64,000 nucleotides of DNA, from the NCBI RefSeq assembly GCF_051401765.1, contig NW_027480535.1:1054001-1118000 (forward strand), read 5' to 3'. Under the pieces are notes generated by a model that was not told the DNA's origin, did not search any database, and was given only the letters and a program-made list of their open reading frames with translations. Each line of letters begins with the position of its first letter. The first letter of the stretch is position 1. A program made the position numbers and the translations under genes. The stretch is from Calliopsis andreniformis. Lineage: Eukaryota > Arthropoda > Insecta > Hymenoptera > Andrenidae. Below, one piece after another: positions 41,684-53,924 of this stretch.

Positions 41684-42904
41684 ACTGAGGGCTGAAGATT
41701 GAGGATTCTGGATTGAGGATACAGAATTGAGGTTTGAGGACTGAGGATTGAGGATTGAAGATTTATTATTGAGGATTGAAGATTGAGGATTGAGGATTGA
41801 GGATCGAGGACTGAGGATGTGGGCTGAGGGTTGGGGATTGAGGTTTGAGGATTGAGGACTGAGGATTGAGGATTGATGATTGAGTATTGAGGACTGAAGA
41901 CTGAGGACTGAGGATTGAGGATTGAGGATTGTGGATTGAGGACGAGGACTGAGGGTTGAGTATTGATGTTTGAGGTCTGAGGATTGAGGATAGAGGATTG
42001 AGAATTGAGGATTGAGGATTGAGGATTGAAGATTGAGGATTGGGTATTGAGGATTGAAGAGTGAGGACTGAGGATTGAGGATTGAGGATTGAGGATTGAA
42101 GATTGAGTATTGAGGATTGAAGATTGAGGATTGAGGATTGAGGATTGAGGATTGAGGATTGAGGATTGAGGATTGAGGATTGAGGATTGAGGATTGAGGA
42201 TTGAGGATTGAAGATTGAGGATTGAAGATTGAGGATTGAGGATTGAGGATTAAAGATTGAGTATTGAGGATTGAAGATTGAGGATTGATGATTGAGGATT
42301 GAGGATTGACGATTGAGGATTGAGTATTGAGGATTGAGAATTGAGGATTGAGGATTGAGGATTGTGTATTCAGGATTGAGGATTGAGGACTGAAGATTGA
42401 ATATTAATGATTGAAGATTGTGGATTGAGGATTGAGGGTTGCGGATTGAGGACGAGGCCTGAGGGTTGAGTACTGATGTTTGAGATCTGGGGATTGAGGA
42501 TTGAGGATTGAGAATCGAGGATTGAGGATTGAGGATTGAAGATTGAGGATTGGGTATTGAGGATTGAAGAATGAGGACTGAGGATTGAGGATTGAGGATT
42601 GAGGATTGAAGATTGAGTATTGAGGAATGAAGATTGAGGATTGAGGATTGAGGATTGAGGATTTAGGATTGATGATTGAGGATTGAAGATTGAGTATTGA
42701 GGATTGAAGATTGAAGATTGAGGATTGAGGATTGAGGATTGAGGATTGAAGATTGAGGATTGGGGTTGAGGATTGACGATTGAGGATTGAGTATTGAGGA
42801 TTGAGAATTGAGGATTTAAGATTGAACATTGAGTATTGTGGGCTGAAGATTGAGGATTGAGGATTGAGGATTGAAGATTGAGGACTTAGTGTTGAGGGTT
42901 GAGT
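41684..42904 (+). repeat. Satellite between A' copies 1 and 2, with a 12-unit perfect tract
   Basis: Ordinary variant heptamers. The stretch from about 41.7 to 42.3 kb, marked by a GGATGTG unit at 41814, recurs at about 47.05-47.65 kb. It contains one of the two longest perfect tracts in the window (42123-42206). From about 42.3 kb it belongs to the block that recurs 10,621 bp downstream. Confidence 0.8.
42123..42206 (+). repeat. Perfect tract of 12 ATTGAGG units
   Basis: Twelve identical consecutive heptamers, bounded on the right by ATTGAAG. Together with 52981-53064 this is the longest uninterrupted run I found. Such a tract is the likeliest place for replication slippage. Confidence 0.9.
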
Positions 42905-43023
42905 GGTGGGAATTGACGTTTGTGGATTGAGATTTGAAGATTGAAGAATGGGGATTGAGTATTGAAAGCTGTGAATTGAGGATATCCTGTTGAGGATTGA
43001 GGATCGACAATTGATTGTTGAGG
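42905..43023 (+). repeat. A' landmark copy 2 (GGTGGGA variant)
   Basis: A' subtype with GGTGGGA in unit 1 and ATATCCT in unit 12. No 98-bp pair upstream. Its closest relative is the copy at 53526, exactly 10,621 bp away, which has the same unit-1 variant. A B landmark follows 280 bp after its start. Confidence 0.85.
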
Positions 43024-43184
43024 ACTGAGGGCTGAAGGTTGAGGATTCAGGATTGAGGATTCGGTATTGAGGTTTGAGGACTGAGGATTGAGGGTTGAGG
43101 ATTGAGGGTTGTGGATTGACGCTTGAGGATTGAGGGTTGAGGATGGAGGATTGAAGAGAGAGGACTGAGTGTTGAGGATTGAGT

Positions 43185-43303
43185 GTTTAGAATTGATGTT
43201 TGACGATTGAGATATGATTATTGAATATTACGGTTTGAGTATTGAACCACGAGAGTTCTCGATATTCTATTGAGTATTGAGAATTGAGGATTGATTGTTG
43301 TGT
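43185..43303 (+). repeat. B landmark copy 1
   Basis: Seventeen heptamers including TATGATT (unit 5), ATTACGG (unit 7), CACGAGA (unit 10), GTTCTCG (unit 11) and ATATTCT (unit 12). Units 10-11 contain the short inverted repeat CGAGA-GT-TCTCG. The phase is unbroken, so this is diverged satellite. Confidence 0.88.
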
Positions 43304-45133
43304 ATTGAGGATTGGTGGTTGAGGGTTGTGTGTTGAATATTGAGGATTGAGGATTGAGAATTGAGGATTGAGGATTGAAGATTGAGTATTGAGGATTGAA
43401 GATTGTGGATTTTGGATTGAGGATTGAAGATTGAGTATTGAGGATTGAAGATTGAGTATTGAGGATTGAGGATTGAGGATTGAGGATTGACGATGAGGTC
43501 TGAGGGTTGAGGATTGAGGATTGAGGATTGAGGATTGAGGATTGAAGATTGAGGATTGGGTATTGCGGATTGAACATTGTGGATTGAGCATTGAGGATTG
43601 AGTACTGAAGATTGAATATTGATGATTGAAGATCGATGATTGAGGATTGAGGGTTGTGGATTGAGGACGAGGACTGAGGGTCGAGTATTGATTTCTGAGG
43701 TCTGAGGATTGAGGATTGAGGATTGAGAATTGAGGATAGAGGATTGATGGTTGAAGATTGAGGATTGGGTATTGAGGATTGAGTATTGAAGATTGAGGAT
43801 TGGGGATTGAGGATTGACGATTGAGGATTGAGTATTGAGGATTGAGAATTGAGGATTGAGGATTGAAGAGTGAGTATTGAGGATTGAAGATTGAGAATTG
43901 AGGATTGAGGATTGAGGATTGAAGATGAGGTCTGAGGGTTGACGATTGAGGTTTGAGGACTGAGGGTTGAGGATTCAGGATTGAGAGTTGAGGATTGGGT
44001 ATTGAGGATTGAAGAATGAGGACTGAGGATTGAGGATTGAGGATTGAGGATTGAAGATTGAGTATTGAGGATTGAAGATTGAGGATTGAGGATTGAGGAT
44101 TGAGGATTTAGGATTGATGATTGAGGATTGAAGATTGAGTATTGAGGATTGAAGATTGAGGATTGAGGATTGAGGATTAAGGATTGAGGATTGAAGATTG
44201 AGGATTGGTGTTGAGGATTGACGATTGAGGATTGAGTATCGACAATTGATTGTTGAGGATTGAGGGCTGAAGGTTGAGGATTCAGGATTGAGGATTCGGT
44301 ATTGAGGTTTGAGGACTGAGGATTGAGGGTTGAGGATTGAGGATTGAGGATTGAAGATTGAGTCTTGAGGATTGAGAATTGAGGATTGAGGATTGAGGAT
44401 TGAAGATTGAGGATTGGGTATTGAGGATTGAAGAATGAGGATTGATGATTGAGGATTGAGTATTGAGGATTGAAGATTGAGTATTGAGGATTGAATATTG
44501 ATGATTGAGGATTGTGGATTGAGGATTGAGGATTGAACATTGAGGACTGAGTGTTGATGGTTGAGTGATGAGAATTGGTGTTTGTGGATAGAGGTTTGAA
44601 GATTGCAGATTGAGCGATGAGTATTGAGAAATGTGAATTGAGGATATTCTATTGAGGATTGAGGATTAACAACTGATTGTTGAGGACTGAGGGCTGAAGA
44701 TTGAGGATTCAGGATTGAGGATTCGGTATTGAGGTTTGAGGACTGAGGATTGAGGGTTGAGGATTGAGGATTGAGGATTGAAGATTGAGTTTTGAGGATT
44801 GAGAATTGAGAATTGAGGATTGAGGATTGAAGATTGAGGATTGGGTATTGAGGATTGAAGAATGAGGATTGAGGATTGAGGATTGAGTATTGAGGATTGA
44901 AGATTGAGTATTGAGGATTGAATATTGATGATTGAGGATTGTGGGTTGAGGATCGACAATTGATTGTTGAGGACTGAGGGCTGAAGGTTGAGGATTCAGG
45001 ATTGAGGATTCGGTATTGAGGTTTGAGGACTGAGGATTGAGGGTTGAGGATTGAGGATTGAGGATTGACGCTTGAGGATTGAGGGTTGAGGATGGAGGAT
45101 TGAAGAGAGAGGACTGAGTGTTGAGGATTGAGT
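43304..45133 (+). repeat. Satellite between B copies 1 and 2, with landmark 44567
   Basis: The first kilobase matches 53925-54950 at an offset of 10,621 bp, diverging near 44340. A 427-bp tandem repeat (exactly 61 heptamers) is marked by CAATTG at 44243 and CAACTG at 44670, with family A landmark 44567 inside it. No gene. Confidence 0.8.
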
Positions 45134-45252
45134 GTTTAGAATTGATGTTTGACGATTGAGATATGATTATTGAATATTACGGTTTGAGTATTGAACCACG
45201 AGAGTTCACGATATTCTATTGAGTATTGAGAATTGAGGATTGATTGTTGTGT
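45134..45252 (+). repeat. B landmark copy 2
   Basis: Lies 1,949 bp after copy 1. Unit 11 is GTTCACG, which breaks the inverted repeat of copy 1. Otherwise the units match closely. Confidence 0.87.
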
Positions 45253-46755
45253 ATTGAGGATTGGTGGTTGAGGGTTCTGTGTTGAATATTGAGGATTGAG
45301 GATTGAGAATTGAGGATTGAGGATTGAAGATTGAGTATTGAGGATTGAAGATTGTGGATTTTGGATTGAGGATTGAAGATTGAGTATTGAGGATTGAAGA
45401 TTGAGTATTGAGGATTGAGGATTGAGGATTGAGGATTGACGATGAGGTCTGAGGGTTGAGGATTGAGGATTGAGGATTGAGGATTGAGGATTGAAGATTG
45501 AGGATTGTGTATTGCGGATTGAACATTGTGGATTGGGCATTGAGGATTGAGTACTGAAGATTGAATATTGATGATTGAAGATCGATGATTGAGGATTGAG
45601 GGTTGTGGATTGAGGACGAGGACTGAGGGTTGAGTATTGATTTCTTAGGTCTGAGGATTGAGGATTGAGGATTGAGAATTGAGGATTGAGGATTGAGGGT
45701 TGAAGATTGAGGATTGGGTATTGAGGATTGAAGAATGAGGATTGAGGATTGAGGATTGAGGATTGAGGATTGAGGATTGAAGGTTGAGTATTGAGGATTG
45801 AAGATTGAGGATTGAGTACTGAGGATTGAGGATTGAGGATTGAGGGTTGAGGATTGAGGATTGAAGATTGAGTATTGAGGATTGAAGATTGAGGATTGTG
45901 GATTGAGGATTGAGGATTGAGTATTGAAGATTGAGGATTGGGGATTGAGGATTGACGATTGAGGATTGAGTATTGAGGATTGAGAATTGAGGATTGAGGA
46001 TTGAAGATTGAGTATTGAGGATTGAAGATTGAGAATTGAGGATTGAGGATTGAGGATTGAAGATGAGGTCTGAGGGTTGACGATTGAGGTTTGAGGACTG
46101 AGGGTTGAGGATTCAGGATTGAGAGTTGAGGATTGAGGATTGAGGATTGAAGATTGAGGATTGGGTATTGAGGATTGAAGAATGAGCATTGAGGATTGAG
46201 GATTGAGGATTGAGGATTGAAGATTGAGGATTGAGGATTGAGAATTGAGGATTGAGGATTGAAGATTGAGTATTGAGGATTGAAGATTGAGAATTGAGGA
46301 TTGAGGATTGAGGATTGAAGATGAGGTCTGAGGGTTGACGATTGAGGTTTGAGGACTGAGGGTTGAGGATTCAGGATTGAGAGTTGAGGATTGAGGATTG
46401 AGGATTGAAGATTGAGGATTGGGTATTGAGGATTGAAGAATGAGCATTGAGGATTGAGGATTGAGGATTGAGGATTGAAGATTGAGGATTGAGGATTGAG
46501 GATTGAGGATTGAGGATTGAAGATTGAGTATTGAGGATTGAAGCTTGAGGATTGAGGATTGAGGATTGAGGAATGACGATTCAAGATTGAGGATAGCGGA
46601 CTGAGTGTTGATGGCTGAGTGATGAGAATTGATGTTTGTGGATAGAGATATGAAGGTTGCAGATTGAGTATTGCGTATGGAAATCTCTGAACTGAGGATA
46701 TTCTAGTGAGGATTGAGGATTGACAACTGATTGTTGAGGACTGAGGGCTGAACAT
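45136..46755 (-). other. Longest open frame (539 codons), judged non-coding
   Basis: The translation is a degenerate chain of the heptapeptide SSILNPQ with no other domain, no signal peptide and no change in composition. The start ATG is simply the complement of an ACATTGA-type unit. A second - strand frame is open over much of the same DNA (45206-46447) and encodes the same heptapeptide in another register. An internal repeat of 86 residues mirrors the 258-bp DNA duplication. No promoter or intron structure is visible. All other - strand open frames in the window share these properties. Confidence 0.9.
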
Positions 46756-48506
46756 TGAGGATTCAGGGTTGAGGATTCAGGACTGTGGTTTGAGGACTGA
46801 GGATTGAGGATTGAGGATTGGCGATTGAGGATTGAGGATCGAGGATTGAAGATTGAAGATTGGGTATTGAGGATTGAACATTGAGGATTGAGGATTGAGG
46901 ATAGAGGATTGAGGGTTGAGGATTGAAGATTGAATATTGATGATTGAAGGTTGAGGATTGAGGATTGAGGGTTGTGGATTCAGGACGAGGACTGAGGGTT
47001 GAGTATTGATGTTTGAGGACTGAGGATTGAGGATAGAGGACTGAGAATTGAGGACTGAGGATTGAGGATTGAAGATTTATTATTGAGGATTGAAAATTGA
47101 GGATTGAGGATTGAGGATCGAGGATTGAGGATGTGGGCTGAGGGTTGGGGATTGAGGTTTGAGGATTGAGGACTGAGGATTGAGGATTGATGATTGAGTA
47201 TTGAGGATTGAAGACTGAGGACTGAGGATTGAGGATTGAGGATTGAGGATTGAGGATTGAGGATTGAAGATTGGTTATTGAGGATTTAACATTGAGGATT
47301 GAGAATTGAGGATTGAGGATTGAGGATTGAGGATTGAAGATTGAATATTGATGATTGAAGGTTGAGGATTGAGGATTGAGGGTTGTGGATTGAGGACGAG
47401 GACTGAGGGTTGAGTATTGATGTTTGAGGTCTGAGGATTGAGGATAGAGGATTGAGAATTGAGGATTGAGGATTGAGGATTGAAGACTGAGGATTGGGTA
47501 TTGAGGATTGAAGAGTGAGGACTGAGGATTGAGGATTGAGGATTGAGGATTGAAGATTGAGTATTGAGGATTGAAGATTGAGGATTGAGGATTGAGGATT
47601 GAGGATTGGGGATTGAGGATTGAGGATTGAGGATTGCGGATTGAGGATAGAGGATTGAGGATTGAAGATTGAGGATTGAGGATTGAGGATTAAAGATTGA
47701 GTATTGAGGATTGAAGATTGAGAATTGATGATTGAGGATTGAGGATTGAGGATTGAGGGTTGAGGATTGAGTATTGAAGATTGCGGATTGATGATTGAGG
47801 ATTGAGGATTGAGGATTGAGGATTGAGTATTGAGGATTGAGGATGGAAGATTGAGGATTGAGGATTGAGGATTGAAGATAGAGGATTGAAGATTGAGGAT
47901 TGGGGATTGAGGATTGACGATTGAGGATTGAGTATTGAGGATTGAGAATTGAGGATTGAGGATTGAGGATTGTGTATTCAGGATTGAGGATTGAGGACTG
48001 AAGATTGAATATTGATGATTGAAGATTGTGGATTGAGGATTGAGGGTTGCGGATTGAGCCCGAGGCCTGAGGGTTGAATATTGATGTTTGAGATCTGGGG
48101 ATTGAGGATTGAGGATTGAGAATCGAGGATTGAGGATTGAGGATTGAAGATTGAGGATTGGGTATTGAGGATTGAAGAATGAGGACTGAGGATTGAGGAT
48201 TGAGGATTGAAGATTGAGTATTGAGGATTGAAGATTGAGGATTGAGGATTGAGGATTGAGGATTTAGGATTAATGATTGAGGATTGAAGATTGATTATTG
48301 AGGATTGAAGATTGAGGATTGAGGATTGAGGATTGAGGATTGAGGATTGAAGATTGAGGATTAGGGGTTGAGGTTTGACGATTCAGGATTGAGTATTGAG
48401 GATTGAGAATTGAGGATTTAGGATTGAACATTGAGTATTGTGGGCTGAAGATTGAGGTTTGAGGATTGAGGATTGAAGATTGAGGACTTAGTGTTGAGGG
48501 TTGAGT
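45253..48506 (+). repeat. Mosaic satellite with a 258-bp duplication and landmark 46621
   Basis: Contains the 258-bp tandem duplication, family A landmark 46621 (GGCTGAG upstream, TATGAAG and GTTGCAG units) and two related modules about 410 bp apart near 46.93 and 47.34 kb with GGGTTGT and the ACGAGG hexamer. The stretch 46.25-47.0 kb recurs at 61.65 kb (offset 15,406) and at 63.15 kb (offset 16,902). Another stretch, 47.05-47.65 kb, matches 41.7-42.3 kb. Confidence 0.8.
45982..46497 (+). repeat. 258-bp tandem duplication
   Basis: Two copies of a 258-bp piece, 37 heptamers minus one base, each with one ATGAGG hexamer (46063 and 46321). They look nearly identical. The edges are approximate because the flanks are also satellite. 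Confidence 0.87.
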
Positions 48507-48625
48507 GATGGGAATTGACGTCTGTGGATTGAGATTTGAAGATTGAAGAATGGGGATTGAGTATTGAAAGCTGTGAATTGAGGATATCCTGATGAGGATT
48601 GAGGATCGACAATTGATTGTTGAGG
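48507..48625 (+). repeat. A' landmark copy 3
   Basis: GATGGGA in unit 1, TCTGTGG in unit 3 (shared with 53526) and ATATCCT in unit 12. The upstream satellite lacks the 98-bp pair. A B landmark follows 280 bp after its start, as at 42905 and 53526. Confidence 0.85.
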
Positions 48626-48786
48626 ACTGAGGGCTGAAGGTTGAGGATTCAGGATTGAGGATTCGGTATTGAGGTTTGAGGACTGAGGATTGAGGGTTGA
48701 GGATTGAGGATTGAGGATTGACGCTTGAGGATTGAGGGTTGAGGATGGAGGATTGAAGAGAGAGGACTGAGTGTTGAGGATTGAGT

Positions 48787-48905
48787 GTTTAGAATTGATG
48801 TTTGACGATTGATATATAATTATTGAATATTACGGTTTGAGTATTGAACCACGAGAGTTCACGATATTCTATTGAGTATTGAGAATTGAGGGTTGATTGT
48901 TCTGT
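48787..48905 (+). repeat. B landmark copy 3
   Basis: Differs from the others by TATAATT in unit 5 and a TTGATAT-like reading across units 4-5, and by GTTCTGT in unit 17. Unit 11 is GTTCACG. Confidence 0.86.
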
Positions 48906-49547
48906 ATTGAGGATTGGTGGTTGAGGGTTGTGTGTTGAATATTGAGGATTGAGGATTGAGAATTGAGAATTGAGGATTGAAGATTGAGTATTGAGGATTG
49001 AAGATTGTGGATTTTGGATTGAGGATTGAAGATTGAGTATTGAGGATTGAAGATTGAGTATTGAGGATTGAGGATTGAGGATTGAGGATTGACGATGTGG
49101 TCTGAGGGTTGAGGATTGAGGATTGAGGATTGAGGATTGAGTATAGAAGATTGAGGATTGGGTATTGCGGATTGAACATTGTGGATTGAGCATTGAGGAT
49201 TGAGTACTGAAGATTGAATATTGATGATTGAAGATCGATGATTGAGGATTGAGGGTTGTGGATTGAGGACGAGGACTGAGGGTTGAGTATTGATTTCTGA
49301 GGTCTGAGGATTGAGGATTGAGGATTGAGAATTGAGGATTGAGGATTGAGGGTTGAAGATTGAGGATTGGGTATTGAGGATTGAAGAATGAGGATTGAGG
49401 ATTGAGGATTGAGGATTGAGGATTGAGGATTGAAGGTTGAGTATTGAGGATTGAAGATTGAGGATTGAGGATTGAGGATTGAGGATTGAGGATTGAGGAT
49501 TGAGAATTGAAGATTGAGGATTGGGAACTGAGTGTTGAGGGTTGAGT
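48906..49547 (+). repeat. Satellite after B copy 3
   Basis: Follows the same order of variant units as the DNA after the other B landmarks (ATTTTGG, then the ATGTGG hexamer where others have ATGAGG, then ATTGCGG, then ACGAGG) up to about 49.45 kb, then changes to the block headed by landmark 49548. Confidence 0.8.
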
Positions 49548-52500
49548 GATGAGGATTGATGTTTGTTTGATAGAGATTTGAAGATTGCAGATTGAGTATT
49601 GAGTATTGAAACCTGTGAATTGAGGATATTCTATTGAAGATTGAGGATTGACAACTGATTGTTGAGGACTGAGGGCTGAAGATTGAGGATTCAGGGTTGA
49701 GGATTCAGAATTGAGGTTTGAGGACTGAGGATTGAGGATAGAGGATTGAGAATTGAGGATTGGGGATTGGGGATTGAAGATTGAGGATTGGGTATTGAGG
49801 ATTGAAGAGTGAGGACTGAGGATTGAGGATTGAGGATTGAGGATTGAAGATTGTGTATTGAGTATTGAGGATTGAGGATTGAGGATTGAGGATTGAGGCT
49901 TGAGGATTGAGGATTGAGGATTGAGGATTGAGGATTGAGGATTGAGGATTCAGGATTGAAGATTGAGGATTGAGGATTGAGGATTAAGGATTGAGTATTG
50001 AGGATTGAAGATTGCGGATTGGTGATTGAGGATTGAGGATTGAGGATTGAGTATTGAGGATTGAGTATTGAGGATTGAGGATTGAAGATTGAGGATTGAG
50101 GATTGAGGATTGAAGATAGAGGATTGGCTATTGAGGATTGAAGAATGAGGATTGAGGATTGAGGATTGAGGATTGAAGATTGATGATTGAGGATTGTGGA
50201 TTGAGGATTGAGGATTGAACATTGAGGACTGAGTGTTGAGGGTTGAGTGATGAAAATTGGTGTTTGTGGATAGAGGTTTGAAGATTGCAGATTGAGCATT
50301 GAGTATTGAAAACTGTGAGTTGAGGATATTCTATTGAGGATTGAGGATTGACAACTGATTGTTGAGGACTGAGGGCTGAAGATTGAGGATTTAGGGTTGC
50401 GAATTCAGAATTGAGGTTTGAGGATTGAGGATTGAGGATTGAAGATTGATTATTGAGGATTGAAGATTGAGGATTGAGGATTGAGGATTGAGGATTGAGG
50501 ATGAGGGCTGAGGTTTGAGGATTGAGGTTTGAGGATTGAGGACTGAGGATTGTGGATTGAGGATTGATGGTTGAGTATTGAGGATTGAAGATTGAGGATT
50601 GAGGATTGACGATTGAAGATTGAGGATTGGGGATTGAGGATTGACGATTGAGGATTGAGTATTGAGGATTGAGAATTGAGGATTGAGGATTGAAGATTGT
50701 GTATTCAGGATTGAAGATTGAGGATTGAGGATTGAGGATTGAGGATTGACGATAAGGGCTGAGGCTTGAGGATTGAGGTTTGAGGACTGAGGACTGAGGA
50801 CTGAGGATTGAGAATTGAGGATTGAGGATTGAGGATTGAAGACTGAGCATTGGGTATTGCGGATTGAACATTGAGGGTTGAGGATTGAGGATTGAGGATT
50901 GAGGACTGAAGATTGAATATTGATGATTGAAGATTGTGGATTGAGGATTGAAGATTGAGGATTGAGGATTGAGGATTGAGGATTGAAGATTGAGGATTGA
51001 GGAGTGAAGAATGAGGATTGAGGATTGAGGATTGAGGATTGAAGATTGATGATTGAGGATCGTGGATTGAGGATTGAGGATTGAATATTGAGGACTGAGT
51101 GTTGAGGGTTGAGTGATGAGAATTGGTGTTTGTGGATAGAGGTTTGAAGATTGCAGATTGAGGATTGAGTATTGAAAACTGTGAGTTGAGGATATTCTAT
51201 TGAGGATTGAGGATTGACAACTGATTGTTGAGGACTGAGGGCTGAAGATTGAGGATACAGGATTGAGGATTCAGGACTGTGGTTTGAGGACTGAGGATTG
51301 AGGATTGAGGATTGGGGATTGAGGATTGAGGATGAGGGCTGAGGGTTGAAGATTGAGGTTTGAGGACTCAGGACTGAGGATTGAGGATTGAGAATTGAGG
51401 ATTGAGGATTGAGGATTGAAGATTGAGGATAGGGTATCGAGGATTGAAGAATGAGGATTGAGGATGGGCGATTGAGGATTGAGGATTGAAGATTGAGTAT
51501 TCAGGATTGGAGATTGACGATTGAGGATTGGGGATTGAGGATTGACGATTGAGGATTGAGTATTGAGGTTTGAGAATTGAGGATTGAGGATTGAATATTG
51601 TGTATTCAGGATTGAAGATTGAGGATTGAGGATTGGGGATTGAGGATTGACGATAAGGGCTGAGGCTTGAGGATTGAGGTTTGAGGACTGAGGACTGAGG
51701 ACTGAGGATTGAGAATTGAGGATTGAGGATTGAGGATTGAAGACTGAGCATTGGGTATTGCGGATTGAACATTGAGGGTTGAGGATTGAGGATTGAGGAT
51801 TGAGGACTGAAGATTGAATATTGATGATTGAAGATTGTGGATTGAGGATTGAAGATTGAGGATTGAGGATTGAGGATTGAGGATTGAAGATTGAGGATTG
51901 AGGAGTGAAGAATGAGGATTGAGGATTGAGGATTGAGGATTGAAGATTGATGATTGAGGATTGTGGATTGAGGATTGAGGATTGAACATTGAGGACTGAG
52001 TGTTGAGGGTTGAGTGATGAGAATTGGTGTTTGTGGATAGAGGTTTGAAGATTGCAGATTGAGCATTGAGTATTGAAAACTGTGAGTTGAGGATATTCTA
52101 TTGAGGATTGAGGATTGACAACTGATTGTTGAGGACTGAGGGCTGAAGATTGAGGATTTAGGATTGCGAATTCAGAATTGAGGTTTGAGGATTGAGGATT
52201 GAGGATTGAAGATTGAGTATTGAGGATTGATGATTGAGGATTGAGGATTGACGATTGAGGATTGAGTATTGAGGATTGAGAATTGAGGATTGAGGATTGA
52301 GGATTGAGGACTGAAGATTGAATATTAATGATTGAAGATTGTGGATTGAGGATTGAGGGTTGCGGATTGAGGACGAGGCCTGAGGGTTGAGTATTGATGT
52401 TTGAGATCTGGGGATTGAGGATTGAGGATTGAGAATGGAGGATTGAGGATTGAGGATTGAAGATTGAGGATTGGGTATTGAGGATTGAAGAATGAGGACT

Positions 52501-53525
52501 GAGGATTGAGGATTGAGGATTGAGAATTGAGGATTTAGGATTGAACATTGAGTATTGTGGGCTGAAGATTGAGGACTGAGGATTGAGGATTGAGGATTGA
52601 GGATTGAGGATTGAAGATTGAGGATTGAGGAGTGATGAATGAGGATTGAGGATTGAGGATTGAGGATTGAAGATTGATGATTGAGGATTGTGGATTGAGG
52701 ATTGAGGATTGAACATTGAGGACTGAGTGTTGAGGGTTGAGTGATGAGAATTGGTGTTTGTGGATAGAGGTTTGAAGATTGCAGATTGAGCATTGAGTAT
52801 TGAAAACTGTGAGTTGAGGATATTCTATTGAGGATTGAGGATTGACAACTGATTGTTGAGGACTGAGGGCTGAAGATTGAGGATTTAGGATTGCGAATTC
52901 AGAATTGAGGTTTGAGGATTGAGGATTGAGGATTGAAGATTGAGTATTGAGGATTGAAGATTGAGGATTGAGGATCGAGGATTGAGGATTGAGGATTGAG
53001 GATTGAGGATTGAGGATTGAGGATTGAGGATTGAGGATTGAGGATTGAGGATTGAGGATTGAGGATTGAAGATTGAGGATTGAGGATTGAGGATTAAAGA
53101 TTGAGTATTGAGGATTGAAGATTGAGGATTGATGATTGAGGATTGAGGATTGACGATTGAGGATTGAGTATTGAGGATTGAGAATTGAGGATTGAGGATT
53201 GAGGATTGAGGACTGAAGATTGAATATTAATGATTGAAGATTGTGGATTGAGGATTGAGGGTTGCGGATTGAGGACGAGGCCTGAGGGTTGAGTATTGAT
53301 GTTTGAGATCTGGGGATTGAGGATTGAGGATTGAGAATGGAGGATTGAGGATTGAGGATTGAAGATTGAGGATTGGGTATTGAGGATTGAAGAATGAGGA
53401 CTGAGGATTGAGGATTGAGGATTGAGAATTGAGGATTTAGGATTGAACATTGAGTATTGTGGGCTGAAGATTGAGGATTGAGGATTGAGGATTGAAGATT
53501 GAGGACTTAGTGTTGAGGGTTGAGT
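49548..53525 (+). repeat. Short HOR zone, 0.7-0.9 kb spacing (landmarks 49548, 50249, 51115, 52016, 52743)
   Basis: Landmarks are 701, 866, 901 and 727 bp apart. Copies at 50249, 52016 and 52743 are each followed by a GCGAATTC word (GAATTC at 50401, 52168 and 52895), seen nowhere else, which groups them. The 49.5-50.1 kb part recurs at 62.55-63.15 kb (offset 13,052), and 51.2-51.5 kb recurs at 62.1-62.4 kb (offset 10,913). Three - strand frames are open at once over 51606-51989, all with the same heptapeptide. No gene. Confidence 0.83.
52981..53064 (+). repeat. Perfect tract of 12 ATTGAGG units
   Basis: Twelve identical heptamers preceded by an ATCGAGG unit and ended by ATTGAAG. Equal in length to the tract at 42123, although the two lie in different repeat contexts. 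Confidence 0.9.
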
Positions 53526-53644
53526 GGTGGGAATTGACGTCTGTGGATTGAGATTTGAAGATTGAAGAATGGGGATTGAGTATTGAAAGCTGTGAATTGA
53601 GGATATCCTGTTGAGGATTGAGGATCGACAATTGATTGTTGAGG
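53526..53644 (+). repeat. A' landmark copy 4 (GGTGGGA variant)
   Basis: Shares GGTGGGA and the lack of an upstream 98-bp pair with the copy at 42905, 10,621 bp upstream. Unit 12 is ATATCCT. Heads the HOR array that follows. Confidence 0.85.
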
Positions 53645-53805
53645 ACTGAGGGCTGAAGGTTGAGGATTCAGGATTGAGGATTCGGTATTGAGGTTTGAGG
53701 ACTGAGGATTGAGGGTTGAGGATTGAGGGTTGTGGATTGACGCTTGAGGATTGAGGGTTGAGGATGGAGGATTGAAGAGAGAGGACTGAGTGTTGAGGAT
53801 TGAGT

Positions 53806-53924
53806 GTTTAGAATTGATGTTTGATGATTGAGATATGATTATTGAATATTACGGTTTGGGTATTGAACCACGAGAGTTCTCGATATTCTATTGAGTATTG
53901 AGAATTGAGGATTGATTGTTGTGT
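53806..53924 (+). repeat. B landmark copy 4
   Basis: Has TTTGATG in unit 3 and TTTGGGT in unit 8, both private. Units 10-11 keep the CGAGA-GT-TCTCG inverted repeat, as in the copy 10,621 bp upstream. Confidence 0.87.

Noticed and set aside
43185..43303. B landmark as an inserted mobile element or unique gene fragment
   Set aside because: It looks foreign at first (ATTACGG, CACGAGA), but all 17 units keep the 7-bp phase and align with landmark A, with no target-site duplication or terminal repeats.
50401..52900. EcoRI-type GCGAATTC words as a functional site
   Set aside because: Three copies follow three related landmarks at the same distance, so they are inherited substitutions that mark a subfamily.
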